64,000 bases of DNA. Source: Metabacillus litoralis. GTDB taxonomy: Bacteria; Bacillota; Bacilli; Bacillales; Bacillaceae. A program made the translations under genes and the position numbers. This document shows positions 8,007-17,106 of this stretch, in pieces. The notes beneath the pieces are model-generated. The model was given only the letters and a program-made list of their open reading frames with translations, made no database searches and was not told the origin of the DNA. The stretch spans positions 60,589 through 124,588 of the forward strand of contig NZ_VOQF01000013.1 of NCBI RefSeq assembly GCF_007994985.1, read 5' to 3'. Positions within the stretch are counted from its first letter, which is position 1. Every line of letters starts with the position of its first letter.

Positions 8007-9590
8007 TTAAATACTATTAGCTGTTTCATTATTTCTTAATTCAACACGTCTGATTTTGCCGGAATCAGTTTTTGGTAAGCTTTTCACAAACTCAATTATT
8101 CTTGGATATTTATAGGGTGCTGTTATTTGTTTAACAAAAGCTTGTAGCTCTTTTACAAGATTATCTGACCCATCAAATCCTTTTTGTAAAACAATGAAAG
8201 CTTTTACGATATTTCCTCTCACATCATCTGGACTTGCTACCGCAGCACACTCTACTACTGCAGGATGTTTCATTAAGGCATCCTCGATTTCAAAGGGGCC
8301 AATTGTATAGCCAGAGCTTATGATCACGTCATCACTTCTACCTTGGAACCAGTAAAAGCCATCTTCATCTTTACTAGCACGATCACCTGTGAAAAAATAA
8401 TCACTTTTGTATGAACGATTTGTTTTTTCTGGTGCTTTATAATACATGTTGAAAAGAGCTGGTAATTCTTTTCTTATTGCTATATTACCTATTTCTCCTG
8501 TTTTAACAGGAACACCGTCCTCATCGACAATTGCTACAGTACCTTCTATAATTGGTTTACCCATTGATCCTATTTTATGTTCAGCACCTTGTAAAGTACC
8601 AATTAGAAGTGTACTTTCCGTTTGTCCATACCCATCTCTAATTTGTATATTAAACGTATGTTTAAACACATCAATAACTTCCCTATTCAGTGCTTCTCCA
8701 GCTGAAACTGCACTTCTTAAACTTGAAAGATCATATTTATGTAAACCTTCTGTTTTTACCATCATTCGATATTCAGTTGGTGTGCAGCATAAAACATTTA
8801 TTTTTTGTTCTTGTATAAGCTCTAAGTATTTTTCAGAAGAAAATTTACCTTGATAAACAAACCCTGTAGCTCCAGAACCTAAAATCGATAGAAATGGTGT
8901 CCAAACCCATTTTTGCCAGCCTGGTGCTGCTGTTGCCCAAACAGTATCAGTTTTTTCTATATTAAGCCACTGTTTAGCTGCGATTCGGATATGAGCATAA
9001 CCCCAGCTATGTGTGTGTGCAACTCCTTTTGGATTTCCTGTTGTACCAGAAGTATAAGCAAGAAAAGCAAGATCATCACTTTTTGTTGTGTTATTGTTAA
9101 AATCTTCTTGAGCTGTTTGCATTAACTGATAAAGATTTTCCCATCCTTCTTTTTCATTTCCAAATACGATTTTATGTTGTAGATATGGAGTGTCTTCTTC
9201 GATGGCTTCAATTTCTTTTGTAAATTCTGAATACGAGATAACAGCTTTTGCTTCAGAATGATTTAAACGAAATGCGATATCCTTAGCTCGTAATAATTCG
9301 GATGAAGGAATGATCACTAAGCCTGCTTTTAAACAAGCCATATAGATCATATAAGACTCTATTAATCTAGTTGTCACAATAAGAACAGGATCTCCCTTTT
9401 GTAATCCAAGGCTATATAAACCATTTGCAAGTTTATTAGATTTTTTTATTAGCTCATTATACGAAAGAGTATTAGTTACCCCAGCTTCATTTTGATGAAT
9501 TAGTGCTAGTTTCTCAGAAGCATGCTTCTCAATTTCATGTGTAATATTATAGTTTTTTGGTGCAATTAAATTGTTCTTAACTTCAAACAT
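8007..9590 (-). CDS. Acyl-CoA synthetase (medium/branched chain, AMP-forming)
   Basis: Activates a carboxylic acid with ATP and CoA to an acyl-CoA. The 527-residue protein shows the ANL-superfamily motifs in order: LAYTSGTTGNPKGVAHTH (P-loop, about residues 175-192), the acetyl-CoA synthetase-like APGWQKWVWTPF, DGYGQTES, YFFTGDRASKDEDGFYWFQG with the hinge at RSDDVIISSGY, and the catalytic Lys in KTDSGKIRR near the C-terminus. Similarity in these motifs is to MbcS/YtcI-type ligases, which take medium- or branched-chain acids. GAGG lies before the ATG. It is monocistronic. The chain-length specificity is inferred. Confidence 0.92.
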   Translation of the reverse strand: MFEVKNNLIAPKNYNITHEIEKHASEKLALIHQNEAGVTNTLSYNELIKKSNKLANGLYSLGLQKGDPVLIVTTRLIESYMIYMACLKAGLVIIPSSELLRAKDIAFRLNHSEAKAVISYSEFTKEIEAIEEDTPYLQHKIVFGNEKEGWENLYQLMQTAQEDFNNNTTKSDDLAFLAYTSGTTGNPKGVAHTHSWGYAHIRIAAKQWLNIEKTDTVWATAAPGWQKWVWTPFLSILGSGATGFVYQGKFSSEKYLELIQEQKINVLCCTPTEYRMMVKTEGLHKYDLSSLRSAVSAGEALNREVIDVFKHTFNIQIRDGYGQTESTLLIGTLQGAEHKIGSMGKPIIEGTVAIVDEDGVPVKTGEIGNIAIRKELPALFNMYYKAPEKTNRSYKSDYFFTGDRASKDEDGFYWFQGRSDDVIISSGYTIGPFEIEDALMKHPAVVECAAVASPDDVRGNIVKAFIVLQKGFDGSDNLVKELQAFVKQITAPYKYPRIIEFVKSLPKTDSGKIRRVELRNNETANSI

Positions 9591-9770
9591 TTGCTTAACC
9601 TCAATTCTTTAAGTTGTCTGAATTTCTAGTTTATATATACCTGGATATTATACCAGATCCTAATTATAGTATATTTTAACAACTTATTAAATTAAGATGC
9701 TTGTTCATAAATTTACTTCTGTAATTACATATCTTTTTCCCATTATCTTCGTTTCTTAATAAACCTGCGA

Positions 9771-9992
9771 TTAATATGGTCTAATTAAGATACCAACTGT
9801 ACCTAAAATACAGCTAATACCTATCATTGATATGGCAATTTTGATTTTATTGCTATTTTCATCTACCCAGTCTTGTGATAGTTTTTTTCGGATTTTGATT
9901 ATTTTAAATCCACTACATAATTGAAAAATTTGAAATAAAGCAAGTACAGTGGTCACTAACGAAAGTCCAGTTAAAATCACATACCATTTCAC
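9771..9992 (-). CDS. Small membrane protein, two TM segments
   Basis: A 73-residue protein with two hydrophobic segments (about residues 5-25 and 52-70) joined by a basic loop FKIIKIRKKLSQDWVDENSNK. It starts at a GTG (9990-9992) nine bases after AGGAGG. No family recognised. A terminator at 10050-10073 separates it from the upstream methyltransferase gene. Confidence 0.6.
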   Translation of the reverse strand: MKWYVILTGLSLVTTVLALFQIFQLCSGFKIIKIRKKLSQDWVDENSNKIKIAISMIGISCILGTVGILIRPY

Positions 9993-10049
9993 TAGCTTTG
10001 ACCTCCTAAATACAAATGTTTTATGGCATTATTTTTATAAAGTAAATAA

Positions 10050-10073
10050 GTCAGATCAATAGGTTGATCTGAC
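10050..10073 (-). terminator. Terminator of the methyltransferase gene at 10082
   Basis: GTCAGATCAA (10050-10059) and TTGATCTGAC (10064-10073), perfect 10-bp stem with a four-base loop, then TTATTTACTTT on the minus strand. It starts nine bases after the methyltransferase stop. Confidence 0.8.
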
Positions 10074-10081
10074 GTTTGATA

Positions 10082-10783
10082 TTATTTTTTTATCTGTAAA
10101 TAATGGTTTGCGTTGGGTAGAAAGCTGAAATGTGTTGGAATAAGATCAAATTCTACCTCATTCTTTTCTATTTCTAGTTTCAATTCATCTAGATACGGAT
10201 AAAGTTCATTTTTAAAGCCAACTATCGGATAAATTCTTATTTCACCACCATATTCAAGAACTCTTATCATTTCATTTAATGCGTTGACATGAAATGTAAA
10301 ATCAAATTGGTCTTGATATAAAAATAGAAAGTGATTACAAAGTATTAAAGAAAAACTATCATCTGCAAAAGGAAGATGTGGCAAAGAACCCGATATATAG
10401 GATTCTCCCTTTTCATGCGTGTAACTTTCAATAAATTTCTGAAAAGATTTTTGTCTTATCTCAATATGTTGATCTAGACTTGTATAATAATCCCATAAAA
10501 AGGAATCCTGTACATTCGCTAGTTTATCACTTGAAAGTTGAATTTCTCTTTTACCAAGCTTCTCCATCTCGTAAGCTGATAACTGATAAAGTGGATCAAT
10601 CGCTATTCCGACATTTCCATTGTTATTAACGTCTGTAATAAATGAAGAAGCTCCTGATGCAACATCAAGAATACTTCCCTTTTTTAATATTCGCTCGTCA
10701 AGCATAAACATATCTTTATATTCCTGATAAGAACGGCACGTCATTGCAACACCTATTTGCTCATAGTACTTATTTTCACTCAT
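10082..10783 (-). CDS. Class I SAM-dependent methyltransferase
   Basis: A 233-residue soluble protein. Motif I for S-adenosylmethionine binding is ILDVASGASSFI (about residues 37-48), an acidic residue follows in IAIDPLYQLS, and LPFADDSFSLILCNHFLF matches the motif IV region, with ALNEMIRVLEYGGEIRIYP as the post-motif strand. This is the Methyltransf_11 layout. The acceptor substrate is unknown. AGGAGAGC lies before the ATG. It is not in an operon with another enzyme that would suggest the substrate. Confidence 0.85.
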   Translation of the reverse strand: MSENKYYEQIGVAMTCRSYQEYKDMFMLDERILKKGSILDVASGASSFITDVNNNGNVGIAIDPLYQLSAYEMEKLGKREIQLSSDKLANVQDSFLWDYYTSLDQHIEIRQKSFQKFIESYTHEKGESYISGSLPHLPFADDSFSLILCNHFLFLYQDQFDFTFHVNALNEMIRVLEYGGEIRIYPIVGFKNELYPYLDELKLEIEKNEVEFDLIPTHFSFLPNANHYLQIKK

Positions 10784-10857
10784 TCTAAGCTCTCCTTTTC
10801 TAGCTAAACTAGTCTCATCTCTACTAAAAACTTACAATTTCATTATAGTTGAATATC

Positions 10858-11103
10858 CTAAATATATACAGATTTATTTTGTATTACATTCTTTATATTA
10901 AAGTAAATAGTAAACAAAAATAGTGACAAAAGCAGCTGAGCCGACCTGAACCAACTAAGGATATATTCTTTATGTTTGCGATCATATCTCCACTCTTGCA
11001 AACCTCGATTAAACGAAAGAGCAATAAGATATAACCAAGTTAAACGAAATGAGTTGTTTACTATACCAATAAATAAGTCTACTAGGATATAAAATATTCC
11101 CAA
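10858..11103 (-). CDS. Short DUF4181-like membrane protein, probably truncated
   Basis: The frame of 81 residues contains LSFNRGLQEWRYDRKHKEYI followed by a hydrophobic segment, which resembles the C-terminal part of DUF4181 membrane proteins (the EWKYDRxxKEYI region). Those proteins are longer, and the N-terminal part is not seen: a TAA stop directly precedes the only early start candidate, TTG at 11101-11103, and no good ribosome binding site is present. It may be a degraded gene rather than a working one. Confidence 0.4.
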   Translation of the reverse strand: MGIFYILVDLFIGIVNNSFRLTWLYLIALSFNRGLQEWRYDRKHKEYILSWFRSAQLLLSLFLFTIYFNIKNVIQNKSVYI

Positions 11104-11182
11104 TTATAATCAAGTTCCGATAGGCGGAATGAAAATATGTCTGTTAGATAAATATTGTAATGGAAGAAAACGAGCTAAGAAT

Positions 11183-11665
11183 TTAGTTAAACCTTTTATT
11201 TCGCACCCTATATAATTGGAAATAATAAACAACCCCAAAACACAAACATACAGATCCAGTAACAATTAAAGAAACCTTAAAAATAGATCCTCCTACTGTT
11301 GGTGAATGAGAAATTAAGTTACCTAGAAAAGCAATGAAAACTCCAAGAGCAGTTAAAAATAGAGCAAATTTCTTAGGTTTTGTTTTATATGAAGAATAAC
11401 CTAATAATAAAATCATATAGATAATAGCCACCATCATAAGCATTGGGTATAAAGGTTTAAATTTTATCGCATAAATAAAGAAATCTAATTGTGAAATATC
11501 ACTTTTATTTAAAATTTCAGCATTTACCATCTGTGAGAAAATAGCTGTATACTTCCATTCCCATGGATGATCTAATAGTTCACTACCTTCATACCAAGAA
11601 GCAATTGAAAAAAATAAAAGTAACATAATAACCGATGCTAGATGAGTAATGAATTTAACAGACAA
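11183..11665 (-). CDS. DUF4306-like (YjdJ-type) membrane protein
   Basis: About 160 residues with four hydrophobic segments. The segment SWYEGSELLDHPWEWKY, followed by DISQLDFFIYAIKFKPL, is what I associate with DUF4306/YjdJ proteins of Bacillus. A GTG at 11674 is in frame but overlaps the GAGGTG site; the TTG at 11663-11665 has better spacing. The product should be an integral membrane protein with an extracytoplasmic first loop. Function unknown. Confidence 0.6.
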   Translation of the reverse strand: MSVKFITHLASVIMLLLFFSIASWYEGSELLDHPWEWKYTAIFSQMVNAEILNKSDISQLDFFIYAIKFKPLYPMLMMVAIIYMILLLGYSSYKTKPKKFALFLTALGVFIAFLGNLISHSPTVGGSIFKVSLIVTGSVCLCFGVVYYFQLYRVRNKRFN

Positions 11666-11740
11666 TATAGTCACCTCAATCTAAAGATACATAGTTTTTA
11701 AATATAGAATACCCATCCAAAATATGTAATTAAATTATAC

Positions 11741-12235
11741 CTAATAATGCCAATAAATTTTCTTTTCATCTTTTTTTGTAGCTTGAAAACCAATTTTCTC
11801 TAGTACTCGTTTTGATGCTATATTATCAGTATCACAAGTTGCTTTCACACATTTTACATTTCTTTGTGATAATCCCCATTTAACCATTGCTTTCCCCATT
11901 TCTGTTGCAAAGCCTTTTCCTTGATAACTTGGGACTATACTATAGCCCAAGTCAATTTCGCCAGCTTCATTTGGACCTCCTTTTAAACCCATATCCCCCA
12001 TAATGACATTTGTAGCTTTATGAATGATACATCCCTCCCATTCATTTTCTAGGGGAAACTTAGTAAATCTTTCAATCTTATATGTGAAAAATTGTTTATA
12101 CACATCTAGTGGGTATTCAGCTGCTACACTGTATGGAATAGTAGCTTCAAGATCTTCTTTACTTTTTAATAGAGCCTTCATCATCTCTGCGGTGAAGGTG
12201 ATCATTAATAAGCGTTCTGTTTCTATTTGTGGCAA
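11741..12235 (-). CDS. GNAT family acetyltransferase (RimJ/RimL-like)
   Basis: A 164-residue GCN5-type N-acetyltransferase. ETERLLMITFTAEMMKALL is the typical RimJ-like start, GEIDLGYSIVPSYQGKGFATE carries the acetyl-CoA pyrophosphate loop (QGKGFA), and VKATCDTDNIASKRVLEKIGF is the motif B region. It starts at TTG (12233-12235), eight bases after AGGAGG. The acceptor is unknown; family members modify protein N-termini or small amines. Confidence 0.85.
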   Translation of the reverse strand: MPQIETERLLMITFTAEMMKALLKSKEDLEATIPYSVAAEYPLDVYKQFFTYKIERFTKFPLENEWEGCIIHKATNVIMGDMGLKGGPNEAGEIDLGYSIVPSYQGKGFATEMGKAMVKWGLSQRNVKCVKATCDTDNIASKRVLEKIGFQATKKDEKKIYWHY

Positions 12236-12371
12236 GAGAATTACCTCCTAATTTTAAATTAGTTTAGCGTCTCCAATAGTTAAAAAATCTTTCTATTTTA
12301 TAAGACTATCAATATGGTATACCTTTAAATGATTCCAGGTATATTGCCAGTTCTTTGTTGCAATCCTTTTT

Positions 12372-12961
12372 TTATATTTCCATTCTTTCTGTTGATTTTA
12401 TAAAGAAAGGGGTCGGTTTGACGGCTAAATTGACCACATCGGTTAGACCACAAGGGTATGTTAATTTAACATTGTTCGTATGATCTAATTTCACGCCTAA
12501 TGTTGTTGCTGTTTCTGGAATTTTGCTATTGCGTCAACAGAAGAGAAATAAGGTGGAAAGTTATTTTGGAAGTGCATTCTTGCTTGGTTTTTTACTGACC
12601 ATGGTATACATGGTATTATGGTTTTAAGTCTCTTCTCTAATTCTTTCTCCTCTACTTCATCAATCCTAGAAGGGTTAAAATAAATCAGATCAACATCAGG
12701 AAGTTGTTTTCTTACACTGAAGTTATGCAACGTATCCCAGATTTTCGAACGAATAAATCCTGCACATATCCACCAATCTTGGAGCTCTAATGACTTTGCA
12801 GCTCTCAATGCTCCCATCATCCATTCATCTTTTTTAATAACTGAGATAATATCTTCTTCATTCATCAATAGAGCTCTCTTTCTATTTAGATGGGCCATCT
12901 CCCTAACTTTTTTATATGAACATGTATCAGAACATTGTAGGTAGGTTATATATTCTCTCAT
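12372..12961 (-). pseudogene. Nucleotidyltransferase-like (PF06042) gene with a frameshift
   Basis: The frame from ATG 12961 encodes DEWMMGALRAAKSLELQDWW, ICAGFIRSKIWD and LPDVDLIYFNPSR, which are the marks of the NTP_transf_6 family, and breaks off at DAIAKFQKQQQH. The next frame continues the family sequence as KIPETATTLGVKL, LTYPCGLTDVVNLAVKPTP and FFIKSTERMEI to a stop at 12372-12374. The switch is explained by loss of one A from an A run at about 12520-12523. ATG 12961 overlaps the stop of the upstream GNAT gene (TAATG); a shorter start at 12865 (MNEEDIISV) is also possible. Confidence 0.75.
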
Positions 12962-13464
12962 TATAAAAATAACGACATATATACTAAGTCAGCATATTGA
13001 TTGTTAGTTATTTTAACTTGTTTTATCTGTTTTCCTTCTATTTTAAAACCAAATTTCTTATAAAGGGCAATTCCTATTTCATTATGTGAAAATACCTCTA
13101 AGCATATTTTTTCTAAACCTTTTTGATGACTTGCCCAACTAATTAAATAAGCTAATAGTTCAGATCCAATCCCCATATGACAAAACTCTTGATTCACCCC
13201 CATACCAAATGAACCTGTATGATTCACTTTGGCAAAAGTAGGTCTTGAGAAAGACAAAAATCCTACAACTTGACCTTCATATTCTGCGACTATTGTTAGA
13301 CCACCACTTTCTTGTTTTTTCATCATTTTTTTTCGATAATCATCAGCTTTTTCCTTTGGTTCGTCCTTTGTTCTTAGATAGAAATCTGTTGAAGCGACAA
13401 TGTGATTTTTTAGAAAAGCGATTTCAATTGCATCTTCTAGGCTTGCAACACGTATATTCAACAT
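12961..13464 (-). CDS. GNAT family acetyltransferase
   Basis: A 167-residue acetyltransferase: NIRVASLEDAIEIAFLKNHI at the start, VVGFLSFSRP in motif D, SFGMGVNQEFCHMGIGSELLAY as the acetyl-CoA binding loop (with a degenerate HMGIGS in place of RGxGxG/A), and LEVFSHNEIGIALYKKFGFK as motif B. AGGAG precedes the ATG. Its stop overlaps the ATG of the following nucleotidyltransferase-like gene, so the two are probably co-translated. Substrate unknown. Confidence 0.85.
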   Translation of the reverse strand: MLNIRVASLEDAIEIAFLKNHIVASTDFYLRTKDEPKEKADDYRKKMMKKQESGGLTIVAEYEGQVVGFLSFSRPTFAKVNHTGSFGMGVNQEFCHMGIGSELLAYLISWASHQKGLEKICLEVFSHNEIGIALYKKFGFKIEGKQIKQVKITNNQYADLVYMSLFL

Positions 13465-13518
13465 TCAAACACTCCTACTTGTTGATCTCTTGTGCTAATT
13501 TGGCATTTTTTTGTGAGT

Positions 13519-14310
13519 TTATTGATCATAATAATTACTGACAAACACTGTGTATTCTTTAGGATTTGTAAATTCCAATTTCTTAGCTAAATTGATAGAA
13601 GATCTATTTGAAACATCACAATCCCAACGAGGAATCAAATTTCTTTGCAGGCTATAAGTAATGAATTCTTTTCCAATTTTTGTAGCTAAACCAATACCTT
13701 GAAAATCAAATTGTGTAGCAATATCGATTTCAATCAATGATTCAGAGGAGAAAATGGAGGTGCATTCACTCACTACTTTTCCTTGATGTAGTATGCAAAA
13801 GCCAAAACCATTTTCGATGAAATTTGTAACATTGCCCCAATATTCTGTGTAGTAATCACTTTTAAATTCAACACTATCAGTTATCGTTTTTTCATCTATC
13901 TTCTTAATTGAGAAATTTTCAGATAATGAATTAATGGTATGTAATGGGACATTATTTTCATGTGTAAATGCAAGGCGCTTTATTTGTTTTAATTCATTTT
14001 TTAGGTGCTTTATTAGTGTTTGATCCCAGTTGTTATCATCTGAAAATAAAGTAAAACGTAAATGGCCATTTCTCCTTTTTCTATAGAACTAATCTTTATT
14101 AAAATGATCATTGTTCTCATTCCCAAAAACATAATAAATACCTGAATTTGTTCCTATTAAGATTGTTTGTAGGTTAACTGAGTCAGCATAAACGGTCCCA
14201 TTAATATATTCATCTAAAACAGAATGCGCAAAAGTTGGTGGATTATTTTCTTTTGCAGTTATTTTTTTCTTTACTTCGGAGTAATCTTGTTTATTTAGTA
14301 TGATCATCAT
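13519..14310 (-). pseudogene. GNAT_acetyltran (PF12746-like) gene with in-frame TAG
   Basis: Read from ATG 14310 (site GAAGGATG), 73 codons end at TAG (14089-14091), but the same frame continues for 189 more codons. The first part holds NNPPTFAHSVLDEYINGTVY; after the stop come HLRFTLFSDDNNWDQTLIKH and the acetyltransferase core FGFCILHQGKVVSEC, EIDIATQFDFQGIGLATKIG and PRWDCDVSNRSSINLAKKLEF, ending at 13519. The length (263 codons plus stop) and order fit two-part GNAT proteins of the PF12746 kind. A single change such as TTG to TAG explains it. The 84-residue C-terminal frame alone is not a likely separate gene. Confidence 0.75.
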
Positions 14311-14405
14311 TGAACATCCTTCAAAATTATATATTATACTCTCCTCAGGGCATGTATCTATTTATAAACACTGGGTGATCATTATGCTTAAAGATAGTCC
14401 TTTAA

Positions 14406-15038
14406 TTAATAAAGTCTCTCCTTATAACTCACTTGTAAATCTTCAGCTACCTCTTTAGCTGTTACATTTGGAATATTTGCATGGGTAATAAGCATTTCTG
14501 GCATTGAAGGTAAAGTTTCTTTCTCATTCCAAGTTTCAGGATTCCACAAACCAGAACGAATGAATGCTTTTGCACAATGAACATAACATTCTTCTACTTT
14601 AACGCCTATTCCGAAAAGTGGTACCTTTCCATTTACTACACTTTTTTCGAGTAATTCAGGATCGCGTGTGATATAAGCTTTTCCATTAATCCTTAAAGTT
14701 TCACCTAATGATGGAATAAAGAACAAAAGCCCTACATGTGAATTCGAAATAATATTATGAAGTGAGTCCATACGTTTATTACCTGGTCTTTCTGGGATAA
14801 ATAAATGCTGATCATCAATAATTGTTACAAATCCAGGGTAATCTCCACGTGGTGAAACATCACATTCTCCTTGTGAATTTGATGTAGATAAAGTTAAAAA
14901 TGGAGATTTTGAAATGAACTTCCTACAATGATCATCAATTTTTGAGATCACTTTATTAATTGCTCTTTCACTTGGGCTTCCAATCTCTTTGCGAAACTCT
15001 TCAAATTCTTCTTTAGAGGAAATAACATTTTTAAACAT
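14406..15038 (-). CDS. Pyridoxamine 5'-phosphate oxidase-like flavoprotein
   Basis: A 210-residue protein of the split-barrel flavin family (the MSMEG_1061-type FMN-dependent group). Visible marks: FLTLSTSNSQGECDVSPRGD, FVTIIDDQHLFIPERPGNKR and LLFFIPSLGETLRINGKAYI, followed by EECYVHCAKAFIRSGLW. These are the FMN-phosphate and dimer-interface segments. Members reduce or oxidise small molecules with FMN or F420; the substrate is unknown. The ATG at 15036-15038 follows AAAAGGATG. Single gene. Confidence 0.85.
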   Translation of the reverse strand: MFKNVISSKEEFEEFRKEIGSPSERAINKVISKIDDHCRKFISKSPFLTLSTSNSQGECDVSPRGDYPGFVTIIDDQHLFIPERPGNKRMDSLHNIISNSHVGLLFFIPSLGETLRINGKAYITRDPELLEKSVVNGKVPLFGIGVKVEECYVHCAKAFIRSGLWNPETWNEKETLPSMPEMLITHANIPNVTAKEVAEDLQVSYKERLY

Positions 15039-15268
15039 GAAAACACATCCTTTTCTTGGAATATATAGACAATAATACTATAAAGCTATTTCCAGAACTA
15101 TGAAAATATTAAAGTTACAAACAGTTATCAATTTTTCTTTTAAATAGTTGATATAATTAATTAAATTAAAATGATCATTTTTAAAGGTGTATTTTTAATG
15201 GTTTAAAGTAGGTATCAAATAAAATTTAAATATAATCAGTATGAAGTTTTTTAGAAAAGAGGGATATC

Positions 15269-15544
15269 ATGAGGGTTAAATACGACCCTAGATACCATGT
15301 ACATATCGGATATTATGAAGACGATCATGACTTTGAGTCGATAGCTTATAAAGTGCAGGATCAGGATGTATGGGATATCTTTTTTGATTTCACTTATTAT
15401 AACTTACATAATCACAGTGTAAATCAAGGGGAATATATTGAAAACCTAGGCATGAAAATCTTGTCAGTTCAATATATAGACCTTGATTATGATGAAGCAG
15501 CAAGACTTTTTCAGAAGTGGTTAAGGCATGAGGGTATTATTTAG
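15269..15544 (+). CDS. Hypothetical acidic protein, 91 aa
   Basis: Starts MRVKYDPRYHVHIGYYEDDH after an AGAGGG site and ends KWLRHEGII. Composition is acidic and rich in Tyr and Asp, with no hydrophobic helix, so it should be a small cytoplasmic protein. I do not recognise the family. It is expressed rightwards, opposite to the flavoprotein gene, and has its own start region. Confidence 0.55.
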   Translation: MRVKYDPRYHVHIGYYEDDHDFESIAYKVQDQDVWDIFFDFTYYNLHNHSVNQGEYIENLGMKILSVQYIDLDYDEAARLFQKWLRHEGII

Positions 15545-15734
15545 AACCTTCTTACCTAGGCCTTTCTTAAACTTGGTGTTGATTTCCGTTCCTGGCATTC
15601 ACTTTCTCGGCTTCCTTAGCTTTAAACATTAATAAGTGTTTCATTTTGTTAATTAATTTTAAAGTATAATTTCCATTCCTAAACAAATACTTTCATGGAG
15701 GTATTCTCCTCCTCTATTTATTTAGGAGATACAA

Positions 15735-16280
15735 ATGGACATTAAAACGACAATAAGGAGTGCTTTTATGGGTATTTTAAGCGGTAATCCTAAAAATGAA
15801 CCACTGCATTATGGAGAAGTATTTTCACTTTGGTCTTTTTCACAAGCATCAAAAGGGATGATATCAGGATCACAAGCATTTCTAAATCATGTGGGAGATA
15901 AAGATTTACATAAACTTTTAGAAGATATCATCAATCAGTGTCAACAAGAATTAAAACAAGTTGATGCTCTTCTTAAAGATAATGGGGTTGGGTTACCACC
16001 TGCACCTCCTGAAAAACCAAAAGCAAATCTTGATGATATTCCAGTGGGTGCTAGATTAACTGATCAAGAAATTGCCGCTGGTTTATCAATGGATATTGCA
16101 GCAGGATTAGTATTATGCAGCCAAATAATTGGTCAATCAATAAGAGAAGATGTTGCGATGATGTTTGGACAATTTCATATGGAAAAAGCAACAATGGGTG
16201 GAAAAGTATTAAGATTAAATAAAGAAAAAGGTTGGCTTATTCCACCACCTTTACATCATAGTAAAGCTGAAGAGAGCTAA
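15735..16280 (+). CDS. DUF3231 family protein (single-module, ferritin-like)
   Basis: A 181-residue protein with the DUF3231 pattern: LHYGEVFSLWSFSQASKGMI, NHVGDKDLHKLLEDII, LPPAPPEKPKANLDDIPVGA and RLTDQEIAAGLSMDIAAGLV, then IREDVAMMFGQFHMEK. Most members are about 330 residues with two such helical-bundle modules; this one has a single module and looks complete, ending PPPLHHSKAEES. The fold is ferritin-like; no function is established. TAGGAGA precedes the ATG. A strong hairpin (16293-16328) terminates it. Confidence 0.8.
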   Translation: MDIKTTIRSAFMGILSGNPKNEPLHYGEVFSLWSFSQASKGMISGSQAFLNHVGDKDLHKLLEDIINQCQQELKQVDALLKDNGVGLPPAPPEKPKANLDDIPVGARLTDQEIAAGLSMDIAAGLVLCSQIIGQSIREDVAMMFGQFHMEKATMGGKVLRLNKEKGWLIPPPLHHSKAEES

Positions 16281-16292
16281 AATTAAAAACAA

Positions 16293-16328
16293 AAGAATCA
16301 TCATTTTTTGTATAAAATGATGATTCTT
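16293..16328. terminator. Bidirectional terminator between DUF3231 and hpf
   Basis: A perfect 15-bp stem: AAGAATCATCATTTT (16293-16307) and AAAATGATGATTCTT (16314-16328), with T-rich flanks on both strands. It lies between the convergent DUF3231 and HPF genes and can serve both. Confidence 0.8.
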
Positions 16329-16345
16329 ATTTTCTATTTAGAAGC

Positions 16346-16918
16346 CTAAATTGCTTTATTTCCATTTTCAACAATATCAGATGCTATTAAACCGTACTGC
16401 CCATTTTTGCGTTTATAAACAACACTCATTAAATCATTTTCAGCATTTTGAAAAACAAAGAATTGATGATCTAATAAGTTCATTTGTAGAATTGCTTCTT
16501 CTGCACTCATCGGTTTTAATTGAAATTGCTTCAATCTAACAATCTCCTCCACTGTTTCATCAACTGGTTGTTCATCAAAATCTATAGGTTGGTTTGCTGG
16601 TACAAGCATTTTTTCTTTTCGAGCTTTCCTATTTAATCTTGTTTTGTATTTTCTGAATTGTCGTTTTAATTTTTCTTCTACAAGATCAATAGATTTGTAC
16701 ATATCAGCAGTTTGTTCCTCAGCTCTAATCGTAATATCTCCAATGGGAACAGTTACTTCAATACAATGATTGTTTTTAAATACAGATAAATTTATATGAA
16801 CATGAAAAGAACTAGTTTCAGTAAAATAATGCTCAATGGCAAGACCTATTTTTTGATTAATATAATCCTTTAGCGCATCAGTGATTTGTAAATGTTTGCT
16901 GTGTATAATCAAGTTCAT
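16346..16918 (-). CDS. hpf: Ribosome hibernation promoting factor, long form
   Basis: Binds the decoding site of idle 30S subunits and dimerises ribosomes to 100S particles. The N-terminal domain spans about residues 1-100 (MNLIIHSKHLQITDALKDYI, then HINLSVFKNNHCIEVTVPIG), a basic linker KRQFRKYKTRLNRKARKEK follows, and the C-terminal dimerisation domain is about 125-190 (IVRLKQFQLKPMSAEEAILQ, HQFFVFQNAE). The true start is ATG 16918, seven bases after TTGGAGGA. This is the long form typical of Firmicutes (YvyD). It stands alone, whereas the housekeeping copy is usually near secA, so it may be a second copy; that cannot be checked here. Confidence 0.9.
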   Translation of the reverse strand: MNLIIHSKHLQITDALKDYINQKIGLAIEHYFTETSSFHVHINLSVFKNNHCIEVTVPIGDITIRAEEQTADMYKSIDLVEEKLKRQFRKYKTRLNRKARKEKMLVPANQPIDFDEQPVDETVEEIVRLKQFQLKPMSAEEAILQMNLLDHQFFVFQNAENDLMSVVYKRKNGQYGLIASDIVENGNKAI

Positions 16919-17106
16919 TTTAGATTCCTCCAATACTGATGTTTGGTGATGGCAGTTTTCATAATCGTTGTTGCTTTTACCGATTCTAAGTAAATACCTT
17001 TGTTTATGAGTGGCATTTTATGACATCCTATACTATAAAAAATGTTTCCAATACAATATTAGGTAAATTAACAACAATCTGTAGAAAAGAGCCTTGTTTA
17101 TTTCAC

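Noticed and set aside
13519..13773. Independent 84-residue GNAT gene
   Set aside because: The same frame is open upstream to a TAG at 14089 and continues the acetyltransferase; GTG 13773 has no ribosome binding site.
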